A stretch of 64,000 nt of DNA from Corynebacterium sp. MSK041 (GCF_030232265.1 NZ_JASPJK010000001.1:62001-126000), one strand, 5' to 3'; positions 34,116-42,432 are shown, numbered from the stretch's first letter. Numbers and translations are program-made. The notes: generated by a model from the letters alone, not told the origin.

Positions 34116-36914
34116 CTACTCCATCGCGTTTTCCTCACCCTGATCGGAGTGGGAAGGGGCGGCGGTGGGATCGTCGACAAGCAAATCCTTCGCTGCTTGC
34201 GCGGCGATGGAGATGTCCAGCTTGCCTTCATCCGCGAGCGCCGTGAGTGCGGCGACAACCATGGATTCCGCATCGATGTTGAAGTAACGGCGAGCGGCCT
34301 CGCGTGTGTCGGAGAAGCCGAAACCATCCGCACCGAGCACCACGTAGCGGCCCGGCACGTAGGGGCGGATCTGCTCCTGGAGGTCCGTGGTGAAGTCGCT
34401 GGTAGCAATGTACGGGCCTGATGTCTGCTTCAACTGCGTGGTGGCAAATGCCTCGCCCGGATCCTGGTCCGGGTTGTGGATGCGAGCCTTGTTGCGCGCC
34501 GCGCCATCACGCGCGAGCTCCGTCCACGAGGTGACGGAGTACACGGACGCGCCCACGCCGTAGTCCTCCTGCAGAATCTGCTGCGCGCGCAGCGCCCACT
34601 GCATACCCACGCCGGAGGCGAGCAGGGAGACGTTGTTCTCCTTCTCCTCACCACGATCGAACAGGTAAATGCCCTTGTGCAGACCCTCCACATCGAGGTT
34701 CTCCGGGCGGGCCGGCTGGTGGATCGGCTCGTTGTACACGGTGAGGTAGTACATGACGTTCTCACCGCCGTCCTTGCCGTACATGCGCTCAATGCCTCGA
34801 TCGATGAGGTAAGGCAGCTCGTACGCAAACGCCGGGTCGTACGGCACGACCGCCGGGTTCGTCGACGCCAGAACAGGGGAGTGCCCATCCATGTGCTGCA
34901 GGCCCTCGCCGAACAGCGTCGTGCGACCCGCTGTCGCGCCCACGATGAAGCCACGCCCCATCTGATCACCAGCCGCCCAGAAGTTATCGCCGGTGCGCTG
35001 GAAACCGAACATGGAGTAGAAGATGTACATGGGGATCATGGGTTCACCATGCGTCGCATAGCTCGTCGCTGCTGCAATAAAGCTTGCCGACGACCCATCC
35101 TCATTAATCCCCTCATGCAGAATCTGCCCGTCCGTAGCTTCGCGGTAGGACAGTTGCAGATCATGGTCCACCGGAACGTAGTTCTGGCCCTTCGGGTTGT
35201 AAATCTTCAGCGTGGGGAACCAGGAATCTAGGCCGAACGTGCGCGCCTCATCCGGGATGATGGGCACGACACGCTTACCGATCTCCTTGTCCCGCATCAG
35301 CGCCTTAAACGTGCGCACCAGGGCCATCGTGGAGGCTACCTTCTGGGAGCCCGAGTCCTTGAACAAGGCCTTGAAGGTCTTTTCAAAGTCGGGCATCTCC
35401 AGCGGAGTGTACGCTTCACGACGCTCCGGCAAATACCCGCCGAGCTCCTTACGCCGCTCGATCATGTACTTGACCTCGTCCGAGTCCGGGCCCGGGTTGT
35501 AGTACGGCGGCAGGTACGGGTCCTTCTCCAGCTCCTCATCCGTGATGGGGATTTCCTGCTTATCGCGGAAGAGCTTCAGATCATCGAGCGTGAGGTTCTT
35601 CATCTGGTGGGTCGCGTTGCGGCCTTCGAAGTTGTGGCCCAGGCCGTAGCCCTTGATGGTCAGCGCCAGGATGACCGTCGGCTTACCGTTCTTGGTCTCC
35701 AATGCCTTCTTGTAAGCAGCGTAGACCTTGCGGTAGTCGTGGCCACCGCGGCGCAGCTTCCAGATCTGCTCATCTGTCATGTCCTCAACCAACTTCGCCG
35801 TGCGCGGATCCCGGCCGAAGAAGTGCTCGCGGACATAGGCGCCATCGTTGGCCTTGAACGTCTGGTAGTCACCGTCCTTGGTGGTGTTCATGATGTGGAC
35901 AAGCGCGTTATCCTCATCCTTCTCCAACAGCTCATCCCACTCGCGGCCCCAGATCACCTTGATCACGTTCCAGCCGGCACCCTTGAAGAAGGACTCCAGC
36001 TCCTGGACGATTTGGCCGTTGCCGCGCACGGGGCCGTCGAGACGCTGCAGGTTGCAGTTCACCACAAACGTCAGATTATCCAGCTCATACAGGCTGGCCA
36101 TCTGGAGCAGGCCACGGGATTCCGGCTCATCCATCTCACCGTCACCGAGGAATGCCCACACATGCTGCTGGTCCGTGTCCTTGATCCCGCGGTCCTGCAG
36201 GTACTTGTTAAAGCGCGCCTGGTAAATCGCATTCATCGGGCCCAAGCCCATGGACACCGTGGGGAACTCCCAGAACTCCGGCATATCGTGCGGGTGAGGG
36301 TAGGACGGCATGCCCACATCCGGGCGCGACTTCTGCTGGCGGAAGCCATCCATCTGCTCCTCGCTCAGGCGACCTTCCAGGAACGCACGGGCGTAAATAC
36401 CCGGGGAGGCGTGGCCCTGCACAAAGATCTGGTCACCACCCTGCGGTGCATCTTTGCCGTGGAAGAAGTGGTTGAAACCAACCTCATACAGCGCGGCCGC
36501 CGAGGCGTAAGTGGAAATGTGGCCGCCGACCTTAATGCCCGGCCGCTGCGCGCGGTGCACCATGATCGCCGCGTTCCACCGGATCCAGCGACGGTAGCGC
36601 TTTTCCATCTCCTCATCGCCCGGGAAGTCCGGCTCCAATGTCGTGGGAATGGTGTTCACAAAATCCGTCGATGTCAACGCCGGTAGTGGTACACGCTGCG
36701 CAGAGGCGCGCTCCAACAGGCGAAGCATGAGGTAGCGGGCGCGCTCCGGGGCCGAATCCTCCAACAGACCATCTAGAGAATCAATCCACTCCTGAGTTTC
36801 CTCCGGGTCCGGATCGTGCATGTAGGAAGCAACCCCATCGCGGATGAGCGGGATGTTTGAATCCTCCGCGTGTGGGGTTGTGAGGTCGGGGTTGCCCGAA
36901 TTCGTGTCAGCCAT
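34116..36914 (-). CDS. aceE: Pyruvate dehydrogenase E1 component (homodimeric)
   Basis: 932-aa thiamine diphosphate enzyme decarboxylating pyruvate in the PDH(-OGDH) supercomplex. Recognised by [20 protein letters not shown], the ThDP motif [12 protein letters not shown]...NL, and [19 protein letters not shown]. Length is close to the ~920 aa norm. As in corynebacteria it stands alone, with E2/E3 genes elsewhere. Divergent from the DUF3052 gene. Confidence 0.97.
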   Translation of the reverse strand: MADTNSGNPDLTTPHAEDSNIPLIRDGVASYMHDPDPEETQEWIDSLDGLLEDSAPERARYLMLRLLERASAQRVPLPALTSTDFVNTIPTTLEPDFPGDEEMEKRYRRWIRWNAAIMVHRAQRPGIKVGGHISTYASAAALYEVGFNHFFHGKDAPQGGDQIFVQGHASPGIYARAFLEGRLSEEQMDGFRQQKSRPDVGMPSYPHPHDMPEFWEFPTVSMGLGPMNAIYQARFNKYLQDRGIKDTDQQHVWAFLGDGEMDEPESRGLLQMASLYELDNLTFVVNCNLQRLDGPVRGNGQIVQELESFFKGAGWNVIKVIWGREWDELLEKDEDNALVHIMNTTKDGDYQTFKANDGAYVREHFFGRDPRTAKLVEDMTDEQIWKLRRGGHDYRKVYAAYKKALETKNGKPTVILALTIKGYGLGHNFEGRNATHQMKNLTLDDLKLFRDKQEIPITDEELEKDPYLPPYYNPGPDSDEVKYMIERRKELGGYLPERREAYTPLEMPDFEKTFKALFKDSGSQKVASTMALVRTFKALMRDKEIGKRVVPIIPDEARTFGLDSWFPTLKIYNPKGQNYVPVDHDLQLSYREATDGQILHEGINEDGSSASFIAAATSYATHGEPMIPMYIFYSMFGFQRTGDNFWAAGDQMGRGFIVGATAGRTTLFGEGLQHMDGHSPVLASTNPAVVPYDPAFAYELPYLIDRGIERMYGKDGGENVMYYLTVYNEPIHQPARPENLDVEGLHKGIYLFDRGEEKENNVSLLASGVGMQWALRAQQILQEDYGVGASVYSVTSWTELARDGAARNKARIHNPDQDPGEAFATTQLKQTSGPYIATSDFTTDLQEQIRPYVPGRYVVLGADGFGFSDTREAARRYFNIDAESMVVAALTALADEGKLDISIAAQAAKDLLVDDPTAAPSHSDQGEENAME

Positions 36915-37076
36915 TGGGTACCTCCGTCAAGGTGTGAAAGTCTCGGGCTGCAAGAGCCCTCAGTACACGCTCGAGGATACTACTTTTGCGCTGACCCACC
37001 CGAAGTTCAGTATTCCCCGAAGATGCGCGGTATCCTGGCTATATTCATATCCAACACAATGGGAGGCAATTCGACA

Positions 37077-37487
37077 GTGGGCGCCACTGGTGCTGTGAAC
37101 TACGTAGACAAGCTGGGAATTTCTACAGATGATGTAGTCCAGGAACTCGGCTGGGATGAGGATTGTGATTCTTCCTTGTCCGAAGCCATCGAGGATCACA
37201 TCGGGGAACTCCTGCTTGATGAAGACACGGATGAGCTTTGCGACGTTGTCTTGCTCTGGCACCGCGCCGGCGACGATGACCTCGTGGACGTCCTCGTCGA
37301 TGCCGGCCGTAATCTTGGCGACGGTGGCCGCATCTGGCTCCTCACCCCCGGCGCAAACCAGCCCGGCGAAGTCCACCCAGGCGACATCTCTGAATCCGCC
37401 CAACTGGCAGGCCTCCTGCAAACCAAGGCGGACCGCGTCGGTGACTGGCAAGGCTCCTGCCTCCGCAGCGCCGGCGCAAAGCGCTAA
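37077..37487 (+). CDS. DUF3052 family protein
   Basis: 136 aa, acidic: YVDKLGISTDDVVQELGWDED, EDHIGELLLDEDTDELCDVVLLWHR and RIWLLTPGANQPGEV are typical DUF3052 segments. Function unknown; conserved in actinobacteria near aceE. GTG 37077 is chosen because GGGAGG (37061-37066) lies at correct distance. ATG 37059 would place the RBS inside the gene. Confidence 0.8.
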   Translation: MGATGAVNYVDKLGISTDDVVQELGWDEDCDSSLSEAIEDHIGELLLDEDTDELCDVVLLWHRAGDDDLVDVLVDAGRNLGDGGRIWLLTPGANQPGEVHPGDISESAQLAGLLQTKADRVGDWQGSCLRSAGAKR

Positions 37488-37491
37488 CTAG

Positions 37492-37507
37492 CTCTGGGGT
37501 GCCAGAG
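37492..37507 (+). terminator. Small hairpin after the DUF3052 gene
   Basis: CTCTGG-GGTG-CCAGAG with a T-rich stretch (CTTTTGTTTC) 17 bp further on. Confidence 0.45.
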
Positions 37508-37577
37508 TCCTGACCGGCCCTTTTGTTTCTAGTGTTGGGGGCGTGTTAATCTTCACCCCACGTGTTCATTCGCGTGC

Positions 37578-37653
37578 GCGCCGTTAGCTCAGCTGGAAGA
37601 GCAACTGGTTTACACCCAGTAGGTCGGCGGTTCGAGCCCGTCATGGCGCACCA
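37578..37653 (+). tRNA. tRNA-Val(TAC), prophage integration target
   Basis: 76 nt including an encoded CCA. Acceptor GCGCCGT/ATGGCGC with one G-T pair, anticodon TAC at 37611-37613, T-loop GGTTCGAGCC, discriminator A. A phage integrase gene ends 40 bp downstream, so the 3' part is probably attL, with phage DNA restoring or following the gene end. Confidence 0.95.
37614..37653 (+). other. Probable prophage attL core in the tRNA-Val 3' half
   Basis: Inferred from the integrase-tRNA arrangement: tyrosine recombinases of this type usually cross over between anticodon loop and 3' end. The matching attR lies outside the window, so the core length cannot be measured. Confidence 0.5.
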
Positions 37654-37659
37654 GCTCAC

Positions 37660-37688
37660 AGCCACTTTCCGCTAGTCGGGGAGTGGCT
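37660..37688. terminator. Hairpin between tRNA-Val and integrase stop
   Basis: AGCCACT...AGTGGCT with an internal CC/GG extension. It sits 4 bp before the int stop codon and 7 bp after the tRNA, so it could serve both. Confidence 0.6.
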
Positions 37689-37692
37689 TCAC

Positions 37693-38844
37693 TCATCCAG
37701 TGACTGCATTTTGACTACAAAAAACCAAATCCATCTTCTCCGCCACCGCATCCAAGTCACCATCAAAAAGATCCGAATAGCGGTCCAACGTCATCGCAGC
37801 CGACGCATGCCCAAGCTGACGCTGCACCACCTTCACCGACGCGCCAGAAGACACCATCAACCCCGCCGCCACATGCCTAAGCCCATGCGGAGTCAACCGC
37901 GCCGGAAAAGAAGAATCCATCTCCTGACACCGCTTCACCGCATGAGCAAAAAACGACGTATGCCCCAACGGACGCAACGGACCCCCATTACCAGCCACCC
38001 ACAACAAATCATCCTTACCCTTCCCCCGCGTCCGCTCCTCCAACAAGCCAGCAACCCACCCCGTCAACGCCACCGTCCGACGCTCACCAGTCTTCGGCGT
38101 ACCGAACACAGGACCATCTTTCGTGACGCGCACATTACGCTCCACACGCACACGCCGACGCAAAAAATCAACATCCCCCACACGCAGCGCAGTAGCTTCG
38201 CCATACCGCAACCCAGACGTGCCCAACAGCGCCACCAAATCACCCATCTGGCCACACTCCGCCACCAACCCCTCAAGCTGGGCAGGCGTCAAATACACCT
38301 TTACCGCTGGCGACTTGGCCGGTAGCTTCACACCTCGCGCCGGGTTCTCACGAATCAACCGGTCCTCCACCGCCAGGTCCAGAATCTGCGCCAGCACCAT
38401 GTGACAATTCCTTACCGTCGTCGCTGACGCTGGCTTATCAGTGGCCACGCTAGTGCCGCGCTTGTGTTGCTTGATCTCACCCAGCCACACCTGCACTTCT
38501 GACCGCCTAATTGACCTGATCTGCCTGTCTCCCCACATAGGTTCCACGTGGATGCGCCACGTGGACTCATTGATCTCCCTCGTGGCCGGTTTCAGGTGCG
38601 ACCAAGAGCGCTGCCATGTCTTAGCTAATTCGCCTACAGTCACAGCGCCGTGGGTGGGGTCCACCCAATCTTGCTCATTGATACTCACGGCATTCTTATC
38701 CGCCCACGCCTGCGCATCCCCCTTACGCACAAACCCCCTTTTCGTGCGCACTTTCCCAGCAGGGTCACGGTACTGTACCCGCCATCGCTTGCCCTTTTTC
38801 GTCTCGTACTGCGAAACACTCGCCACTTGTGATACCCTCCACAT
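37693..38844 (-). CDS. int: Phage tyrosine integrase
   Basis: 383 aa from ATG 38844. N-terminal AP2-like arm-binding domain (RWRVQYRDPAGKVRTKRGF), SAM-like core-binding domain (TVGELAKTWQRSWSHLKP), and catalytic domain with R in GTSGLRYGEATAL, HGLRH box, and tyrosine in LDRYSDLFDG. The longer frame from 38928 runs through a perfect hairpin (38892-38920) and has a Gly/Pro-rich start, so it is less likely. Last gene of the leftward lysogeny operon; catalyses integration at tRNA-Val. Confidence 0.93.
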   Translation of the reverse strand: MWRVSQVASVSQYETKKGKRWRVQYRDPAGKVRTKRGFVRKGDAQAWADKNAVSINEQDWVDPTHGAVTVGELAKTWQRSWSHLKPATREINESTWRIHVEPMWGDRQIRSIRRSEVQVWLGEIKQHKRGTSVATDKPASATTVRNCHMVLAQILDLAVEDRLIRENPARGVKLPAKSPAVKVYLTPAQLEGLVAECGQMGDLVALLGTSGLRYGEATALRVGDVDFLRRRVRVERNVRVTKDGPVFGTPKTGERRTVALTGWVAGLLEERTRGKGKDDLLWVAGNGGPLRPLGHTSFFAHAVKRCQEMDSSFPARLTPHGLRHVAAGLMVSSGASVKVVQRQLGHASAAMTLDRYSDLFDGDLDAVAEKMDLVFCSQNAVTG

Positions 38845-38891
38845 TGTCTGGTCGCCCACCCCCCGATACCCAGGGTGGCCAGGCGACCCCA

Positions 38892-38920
38892 GCCCCACAC
38901 CACCCCCCCAGGTGTGGGGC
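38892..38920 (-). terminator. Perfect GC hairpin upstream of int
   Basis: GCCCCACACC, 9-nt C/A-rich loop, GGTGTGGGGC. Between the lipoprotein stop and the int start; likely attenuates read-through from the repressor operon into int. Confidence 0.6.
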
Positions 38921-38930
38921 ACACTCATTT

Positions 38931-39335
38931 CTAGTAGTTCTCTTCGATGTGCTTCTCTAACTGGTCATGGGTGAAATCCTCATACCCGTCCATGTATCCG
39001 GGGCGGGATTTGTACCACTCCCACACCCAGCCCTCACACATCACGTCATCACCGAAAAACTCGGTATCACCGGTGCGTGGAATCACATCACCCATGGTGT
39101 CTGCACCGGTCATCTGCATCATCGCGGTGAGCGCCTCCTCTTTGTCATCACCAGTGAAGTTCTCTGCACGTAGCTTCATCATCTCCGGCGCGGTAGAGAC
39201 TCGGACGTAGGCATCGCACTTCACCAAATCCCACCCCTCCTGCTTCGCTTCCTCACTCCTAAAACCATCGACGCCGCTACACCCTGCGAGGACGAGGGGC
39301 AGAGCAAACACAATGGTCGCTAATCGGTGTTTCAT
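38931..39335 (-). CDS. Phage lipoprotein (possible superinfection exclusion)
   Basis: 134 aa with a lipoprotein signal peptide ending in VLAGC (lipobox) and an acidic Trp/Tyr-rich mature domain with two further Cys (VKCDAY, VMCEGW). ATG 39335 overlaps the stop of the protease gene (ATGA). Lipoproteins expressed from the lysogeny operon of temperate phages often block superinfection; that role is inferred from position only. Confidence 0.75.
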   Translation of the reverse strand: MKHRLATIVFALPLVLAGCSGVDGFRSEEAKQEGWDLVKCDAYVRVSTAPEMMKLRAENFTGDDKEEALTAMMQMTGADTMGDVIPRTGDTEFFGDDVMCEGWVWEWYKSRPGYMDGYEDFTHDQLEKHIEENY

Positions 39336-39730
39336 GCTGGGGTTTTCCTTTCTGTCATGTCCCGCCATGTGGCGAGGATGTGGTGTGTGACCTCTAGCTC
39401 GTCAGCGATGGCCGGCATATGCCCGGCGTGCCACCGGTACGCATCCTCAAAAGCCTGCGGACAAATCAACGCTTTTGCCGCCCATCTGTCAGCCCGAAGC
39501 TCTTGGCGCTGGTCATAGTGGCCGTTGCCGGTGGGTACGTCTCTGTATGTGGCATGAGCCAGCTCATGAGCCAGCGTGGACCGGTAAGCCCGGATCGACA
39601 AGCCACGGCGCGTGGAGATCGTGCGCGTCGCATCCACATAAAAGCCCTTCGGCCCTTGATCGTGGTGGACTAGCTGCACGCCGATCTTCTCCGCATAGGC
39701 GTGCAGGTCCACACAGTCAGTGATCCTCAA
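39332..39730 (-). CDS. ImmA/IrrE-type metallopeptidase
   Basis: 132-aa DUF955 protease with zinc motif STLAHELAHATYRD and downstream RQELRADRWAAKALI providing the third ligand. In ICEBs1 and similar phages ImmA cleaves the cognate repressor to induce the element. It overlaps the repressor gene by ATGA, the standard ImmR-ImmA pairing. Confidence 0.88.
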   Translation of the reverse strand: MRITDCVDLHAYAEKIGVQLVHHDQGPKGFYVDATRTISTRRGLSIRAYRSTLAHELAHATYRDVPTGNGHYDQRQELRADRWAAKALICPQAFEDAYRWHAGHMPAIADELEVTHHILATWRDMTERKTPA

Positions 39731-40179
39731 TCCGCGTCACCCTCCTCCTGCTCCCGGAGCTCATCCTCATCCGGGCTGCTATCCGCCACAGCACCATAAG
39801 GCACACCTACGACACCCGTAACTGGCTTATTCGAGCGGCGCGATGCGAGCTCATCGACAGGGGTGCGGAATTCATCGTGGTCGCCACGCACCTCGGAGAG
39901 ACGCCGCAGGATTTCATCAGTGATCTGCTTATCGGTCAGCTGCTGGGCAGCGATGACTGGATCGACCCGCTTACCCCATTTTGCATCGAGGTAGCCGGTG
40001 TCTACGAGCGCTCCGACCGGGTTGAGGTCAAAGGCTTCGGCGATCTTAATGACGTTCTCCGGGGTGATGCGCTCTTTTTCCAGCTGGGTAGCCAGGGTGC
40101 GCTGGGGGATGCCGGCAGTGATGGCGACGTTCCGGACGCTGTCGTTGATTTTCGCTGTGATCCAAGTGCTGTGATCCAT
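39727..40179 (-). CDS. Phage repressor (ImmR-like HTH protein)
   Basis: 150 aa. The N-terminal ~65 residues form an HTH (VRNVAITAGIPQRTLATQLEK ... NVIKIAEAFDLNPVGAL) with a Xre-like layout. The C-terminal part is disordered and acidic (SSPDEDELREQEEG), plausible substrate tail for ImmA. Its ATG lies 10 bp from TTAGCGA repeats, consistent with autoregulation. Confidence 0.82.
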   Translation of the reverse strand: MDHSTWITAKINDSVRNVAITAGIPQRTLATQLEKERITPENVIKIAEAFDLNPVGALVDTGYLDAKWGKRVDPVIAAQQLTDKQITDEILRRLSEVRGDHDEFRTPVDELASRRSNKPVTGVVGVPYGAVADSSPDEDELREQEEGDAD

Positions 40180-40331
40180 GCATTTGAGGTTAGCGAAAAC
40201 TCGCTAAGTGGGCAACTTTTCGCTAACTCGACCTGCGGAAATAAAGAAAAGCGTAAATGTCGTTTGCGTAATTACGCTTACGTGTGCTTAAAATAGCTAA
40301 CGAGAGCGAAACCAAGCAAGGAGGTGACCAC
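40180..40331. promoter_or_regulatory. Immunity switch region with repressor operators
   Basis: Divergent repressor/cro gap. TTAGCGAAAACTCGCTAA (40190-40207) is a perfect inverted repeat with a 4-bp spacer. A further half-site TTCGCTAA lies at 40219-40226, forming a second inverted pair with TTAGCGAAAA. A distinct palindrome GCGTAATTACGC lies at 40266-40277, nearer cro, with GCGTAA repeated at 40251. Two motif classes suggest separate sites for repressor and Cro. AAGGAGGTG precedes the cro start. Confidence 0.75.
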
Positions 40332-40553
40332 ATGCAGATCAACCCACTCGCACTCGACCGGGCCAAAGAAATCACAGGAGTCCGCTCCGACGAACAACTA
40401 GGGCAGCTCTTCCTTGATCGCAGCGGATCCAGCGTCCGCAACTGGCGCGCAGGACGCACCGCGCCAGACCTTGAAACCCTCGCAAAACTCCAACGGATCA
40501 CCGCGTGGAGCTTCGACAAAATCCTTATCCCCGAAAACTCCGCCGTCGCATAA
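40332..40553 (+). CDS. Cro-like small HTH protein
   Basis: 73 aa, an HTH fold: LDRAKEITGVRSDEQLGQLF, then SVRNWRAGRTAPDLETLAKL as recognition helix and cap. First rightward gene, with AAGGAGGTG 7 bp upstream of ATG 40332. Position and size suggest the Cro counterpart of the repressor. Confidence 0.8.
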   Translation: MQINPLALDRAKEITGVRSDEQLGQLFLDRSGSSVRNWRAGRTAPDLETLAKLQRITAWSFDKILIPENSAVA

Positions 40554-40579
40554 CCCCACAGATGAAAGGAGGCCGCGAG

Positions 40580-40819
40580 ATGCACCTCGCAGCCAACCCA
40601 AACACTAGCACTCACCCGATCGAAGACTTCATCGCCGCCTTGTCCGACATTCATATCGAGGACCGTATCCAGAGGGGGCGCCTGGCGGCAGGGGTAGTGA
40701 TCCTGGCCCACGAGCTATCTCACCGCTTCGACACGGACCGTGAAGCCCGCGCTGTTTTTGCTCACGTACTGGACCAAATGGAGCCGCGCTGGCGCGCCAA
40801 AACTTCCCGCGTTTTTTAG
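40580..40819 (+). CDS. Small phage protein
   Basis: 79 aa, unrecognised. Helical, with IEDFIAALSDIHIEDRIQRG and VILAHELSHRFDTDREARAVF; the HELSH string is unlikely to be a zinc protease site in so short a protein. AAAGGAGG at 40566-40573 sets ATG 40580. Immediately followed by the tRNA-like minihelix at 40828. Confidence 0.65.
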   Translation: MHLAANPNTSTHPIEDFIAALSDIHIEDRIQRGRLAAGVVILAHELSHRFDTDREARAVFAHVLDQMEPRWRAKTSRVF

Positions 40820-40827
40820 TGCAAAAA

Positions 40828-40868
40828 GCCTGACTGGCAGTCACCCAGCGTTCGAGACCTGGGCAGGC
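40828..40868 (+). ncRNA. tRNA-like minihelix, copy 1
   Basis: Outer stem GCCTG/CAGGC, 11-nt linker, T-arm-like hairpin CCCAG-CGTTCGAGAC-CTGGG, then ACTT. It resembles only the acceptor plus T-arm of a tRNA. It starts 9 nt after a stop codon. Copies 2 and 3 (41095, 62801) share the layout with different, compensating stem bases. Confidence 0.6.
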
Positions 40869-41094
40869 ACTTGGCCCCGCAGCAGTTAGGCGTGGGCGTG
40901 ATGAATGAGAACTGAAAAAGATTTCCCTACCCATCGGGAGGCATAGATGGGGCGTCTCCCAGCGGGAGTATTTGCTAGTGCGAGCGTGGGCCTTAGATCG
41001 CCAAGACCACTAGTGCCGACAGGCTGAAACCACCTGACCGCCGTAGCGGGCCAAGGGTGAGGAAGAACCGCGTAACTGGGGACGAAAAACACAC
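40869..41094 (+). ncRNA. Candidate structured non-coding RNA between two minihelices
   Basis: No credible gene on either strand. Local hairpins follow one another: CCCATC/GATGGG (40930-40951, loop containing GCATA), CTCCC-AGC-GGGAG, CTAGTG/CACTAG (40975-41013) enclosing a 27-nt domain, CAGG/CCTG (41020-41036) and CCGC-CGTA-GCGG (41038-41049). GTGCCGA (41013-41019) can also pair with TCGGCAC (41132-41138), closing a domain of about 125 nt that contains copy 2. Together with its flanks this is 450 nt without a gene in an otherwise packed phage. Confidence 0.4.
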
Positions 41095-41136
41095 GCCGAT
41101 AAGGGACACTCCCGTGGTTCAAGTCCACGGATCGGC
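41095..41136 (+). ncRNA. tRNA-like minihelix, copy 2
   Basis: Outer stem GCCGAT/ATCGGC, 11-nt linker, T-arm CCGTGG-TTCAAGT-CCACGG, then ACTA. Both stems differ from copies 1 and 3 yet remain fully paired. Confidence 0.6.
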
Positions 41137-41140
41137 ACTA

Positions 41141-41230
41141 GGGGGTGTAGCAGTGGCTCGCTCGCTGCGTAAGGAGATACCGCACACAGCAAGCCTCACA
41201 ACTGTGTGCGCACTGTCTACCTGCACCCCC
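41141..41230 (+). ncRNA. Long stem-loop leader upstream of micro-ORFs
   Basis: GGGGGTG (41141-41147) pairs with CACCCCC (41224-41230). Inside, CGCACACAG (41181-41189) and CTGTGTGCG (41202-41210) form a perfect 9-bp stem. Could be the 5' leader of the micro-ORF mRNA or the end of the ncRNA. Confidence 0.45.
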
Positions 41231-41269
41231 ACCCAAAACAACCCACCACATCCTGAAAGGAACATCATC

Positions 41270-41347
41270 ATGAACATCGAAATCATCGAGCTCATCGCAT
41301 CAGCATTGAACGTCATCACCTGGATTTTGCTGGCCCTGTCCCTCTAA
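41270..41347 (+). CDS. 25-aa hydrophobic micropeptide
   Basis: ATG 41270 preceded by TGAAAGGAAC. The peptide is MNIEIIELIASALNV followed by a ten-residue hydrophobic end, i.e. one membrane-spanning helix. The first of two adjacent micro-ORFs. Small single-helix peptides are seen as phage toxins, holin regulators or exclusion factors; no assignment possible. Confidence 0.5.
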   Translation: MNIEIIELIASALNVITWILLALSL

Positions 41348-41371
41348 AAACACGCAAAAGGAGAACACCAA

Positions 41372-41476
41372 ATGAGTGCTGACACCACACTGATCACCGT
41401 AGCGATTAATGCTTTCCTGGACGTGATCTGGCCACTACTGCCAACCGTCATCCTGGAGCAGCTCGCCTACGTCTAA
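41372..41476 (+). CDS. 34-aa hydrophobic micropeptide
   Basis: ATG 41372 after AAAAGGAGAAC, encoding MSADTTLITVAINAFLDVIW and a 14-residue hydrophobic remainder. Amphipathic or membrane helix. Same RBS style as the 41270 and 41552 genes, so translated in the same early mRNA. Unknown function. Confidence 0.5.
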   Translation: MSADTTLITVAINAFLDVIWPLLPTVILEQLAYV

Positions 41477-41493
41477 CACCCACCAAAGAAAGT

Positions 41494-41522
41494 GCCCCCG
41501 CTAGATGCCGCTAGACGGGGGC
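41494..41522 (+). terminator. Terminator after the micro-ORFs
   Basis: GCCCCCG and CGGGGGC arms enclosing a CTAG-containing loop, followed by CTTTG. Confidence 0.6.
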
Positions 41523-41551
41523 TTTGCCTACCTAAGAAATAGGAGAACACC

Positions 41552-41743
41552 ATGAGCCTACCAGCAACAAGGTGGATCGGAGTGCCCGAGTTCGCGCTAC
41601 GCGCCGGGCTTCACCCCGACACCGTGAGGGACCACATCACAACCGGTGAGATCAAAGCGCACCAGCGCATGAAGAACAGCCCCTACCGCATCCCCGAATC
41701 GGAGCTGGCCCGCTTCCTCACACCAAATTGCGGGGTGGCCTAA
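41552..41743 (+). CDS. Excisionase-like HTH protein
   Basis: 63 aa, MerR/Xis-type winged helix: WIGVPEFALRAGLHPDTVRDHITTGEIKAHQ then PYRIPESELARFL. Such small proteins are excisionases or early regulators of temperate phages. ATAGGAGAAC precedes ATG 41552; the stop overlaps the next ATG (TAATG). Confidence 0.7.
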   Translation: MSLPATRWIGVPEFALRAGLHPDTVRDHITTGEIKAHQRMKNSPYRIPESELARFLTPNCGVA

Positions 41744-41889
41744 TGACCGAGCTCGAATACCTCGCCATTGAGGTGGGCGTACTTGACCCACCACCACCCA
41801 CCCCACGTGAGTACGCAGCCGCCTTCCTAGTGTGCGCACTCATAATCCTCAACCTCATCCTCGCAGGAGTCACCACATGGCCACTCTAA
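41743..41889 (+). CDS. 48-aa membrane protein
   Basis: Acidic N-terminus MTELEYLAIEVGVL, a Pro run (DPPPPTPRE), then a transmembrane helix AAAFLVCALIILNLILAGV. Overlaps both neighbours by a few bases. Unknown. Confidence 0.55.
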   Translation: MTELEYLAIEVGVLDPPPPTPREYAAAFLVCALIILNLILAGVTTWPL

Positions 41890-42047
41890 GCACCATCTGT
41901 CTTGCTATCACCACCATCCTCCTAGGGGTGGCGCTGAATAAGCACACAGACCGCATCACCGACCTGGAGCAGGAAGTTACCGGGCTGCGCATCCTCTACG
42001 CCGCCGACCACAGCCCCATATTCAAGGAGCTTTTCAACGATGAATAA
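41877..42047 (+). CDS. 56-aa membrane-anchored coiled-coil protein
   Basis: ATG 41877 overlaps the preceding stop by 13 bp and follows GCAGGAG. N-terminal helix TICLAITTILLGVAL then a short coiled coil HTDRITDLEQEVTGLRILY. Topology resembles small phage membrane proteins; unknown function. Confidence 0.6.
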   Translation: MATLSTICLAITTILLGVALNKHTDRITDLEQEVTGLRILYAADHSPIFKELFNDE

Positions 42048-42249
42048 ACCAAGCATCATGCCGCCACACCGGGACAGCTTCACCGCATTGGAGGAAGCAC
42101 GCCAGGAACACAAGGAGTGGTTCGCCGACACCTACGGAGACCACATCGACGACGTGAAAGCACTCATGGACGCCTTCACTGAGTATGACGATCGCACGGC
42201 CGCCATGCTCGTCCAGGCCGTGATCATGCTGACCCCAGAGGAGCAATAG
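42040..42249 (+). CDS. 69-aa phage protein
   Basis: Soluble, acidic, helical (DSFTALEEARQEHKEWFADTY ... ALMDAFTEYDDRTAAMLV, separated by a turn). Overlaps the previous gene by 8 bp. No family recognised. Confidence 0.65.
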   Translation: MNKPSIMPPHRDSFTALEEARQEHKEWFADTYGDHIDDVKALMDAFTEYDDRTAAMLVQAVIMLTPEEQ

Positions 42250-42252
42250 ACG

Positions 42253-42432
42253 ATGGCGAAGCAAAAACTTTGGGGCGGTGTCGCCCCTGATGGTGAAGAG
42301 ATCATTCTCATCCAGCGTGATGGCACGCATGACATGTACGTCATCAATAGCGAGCTGGAGCTGTACACGCTCCCTCTTGAGGAGATCACCCTGACAGGTA
42401 GGAAGTACGTCTTTAAGGAGGTAGACGCATGA
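42253..42432 (+). CDS. 59-aa phage protein
   Basis: MAKQKLWGGVAPDGEEIILI start, beta-rich, ending FKEVDA. ATG 42253 is 3 bp after the previous stop; overlaps the next start (ATGA). Unknown function. Confidence 0.6.
   Translation: MAKQKLWGGVAPDGEEIILIQRDGTHDMYVINSELELYTLPLEEITLTGRKYVFKEVDA

Noticed and set aside
40580-40819. Zinc protease from the HELSH string
   Set aside because: The protein is 79 aa and lacks a third ligand or the surrounding fold; the true ImmA protease is at 39332-39730.
41013-41138. Complete tRNA or tmRNA gene
   Set aside because: A T-arm and acceptor are present, but no D-arm or anticodon arm of normal size, and no tmRNA tag frame or GGUUCGAC-type 5' domain.
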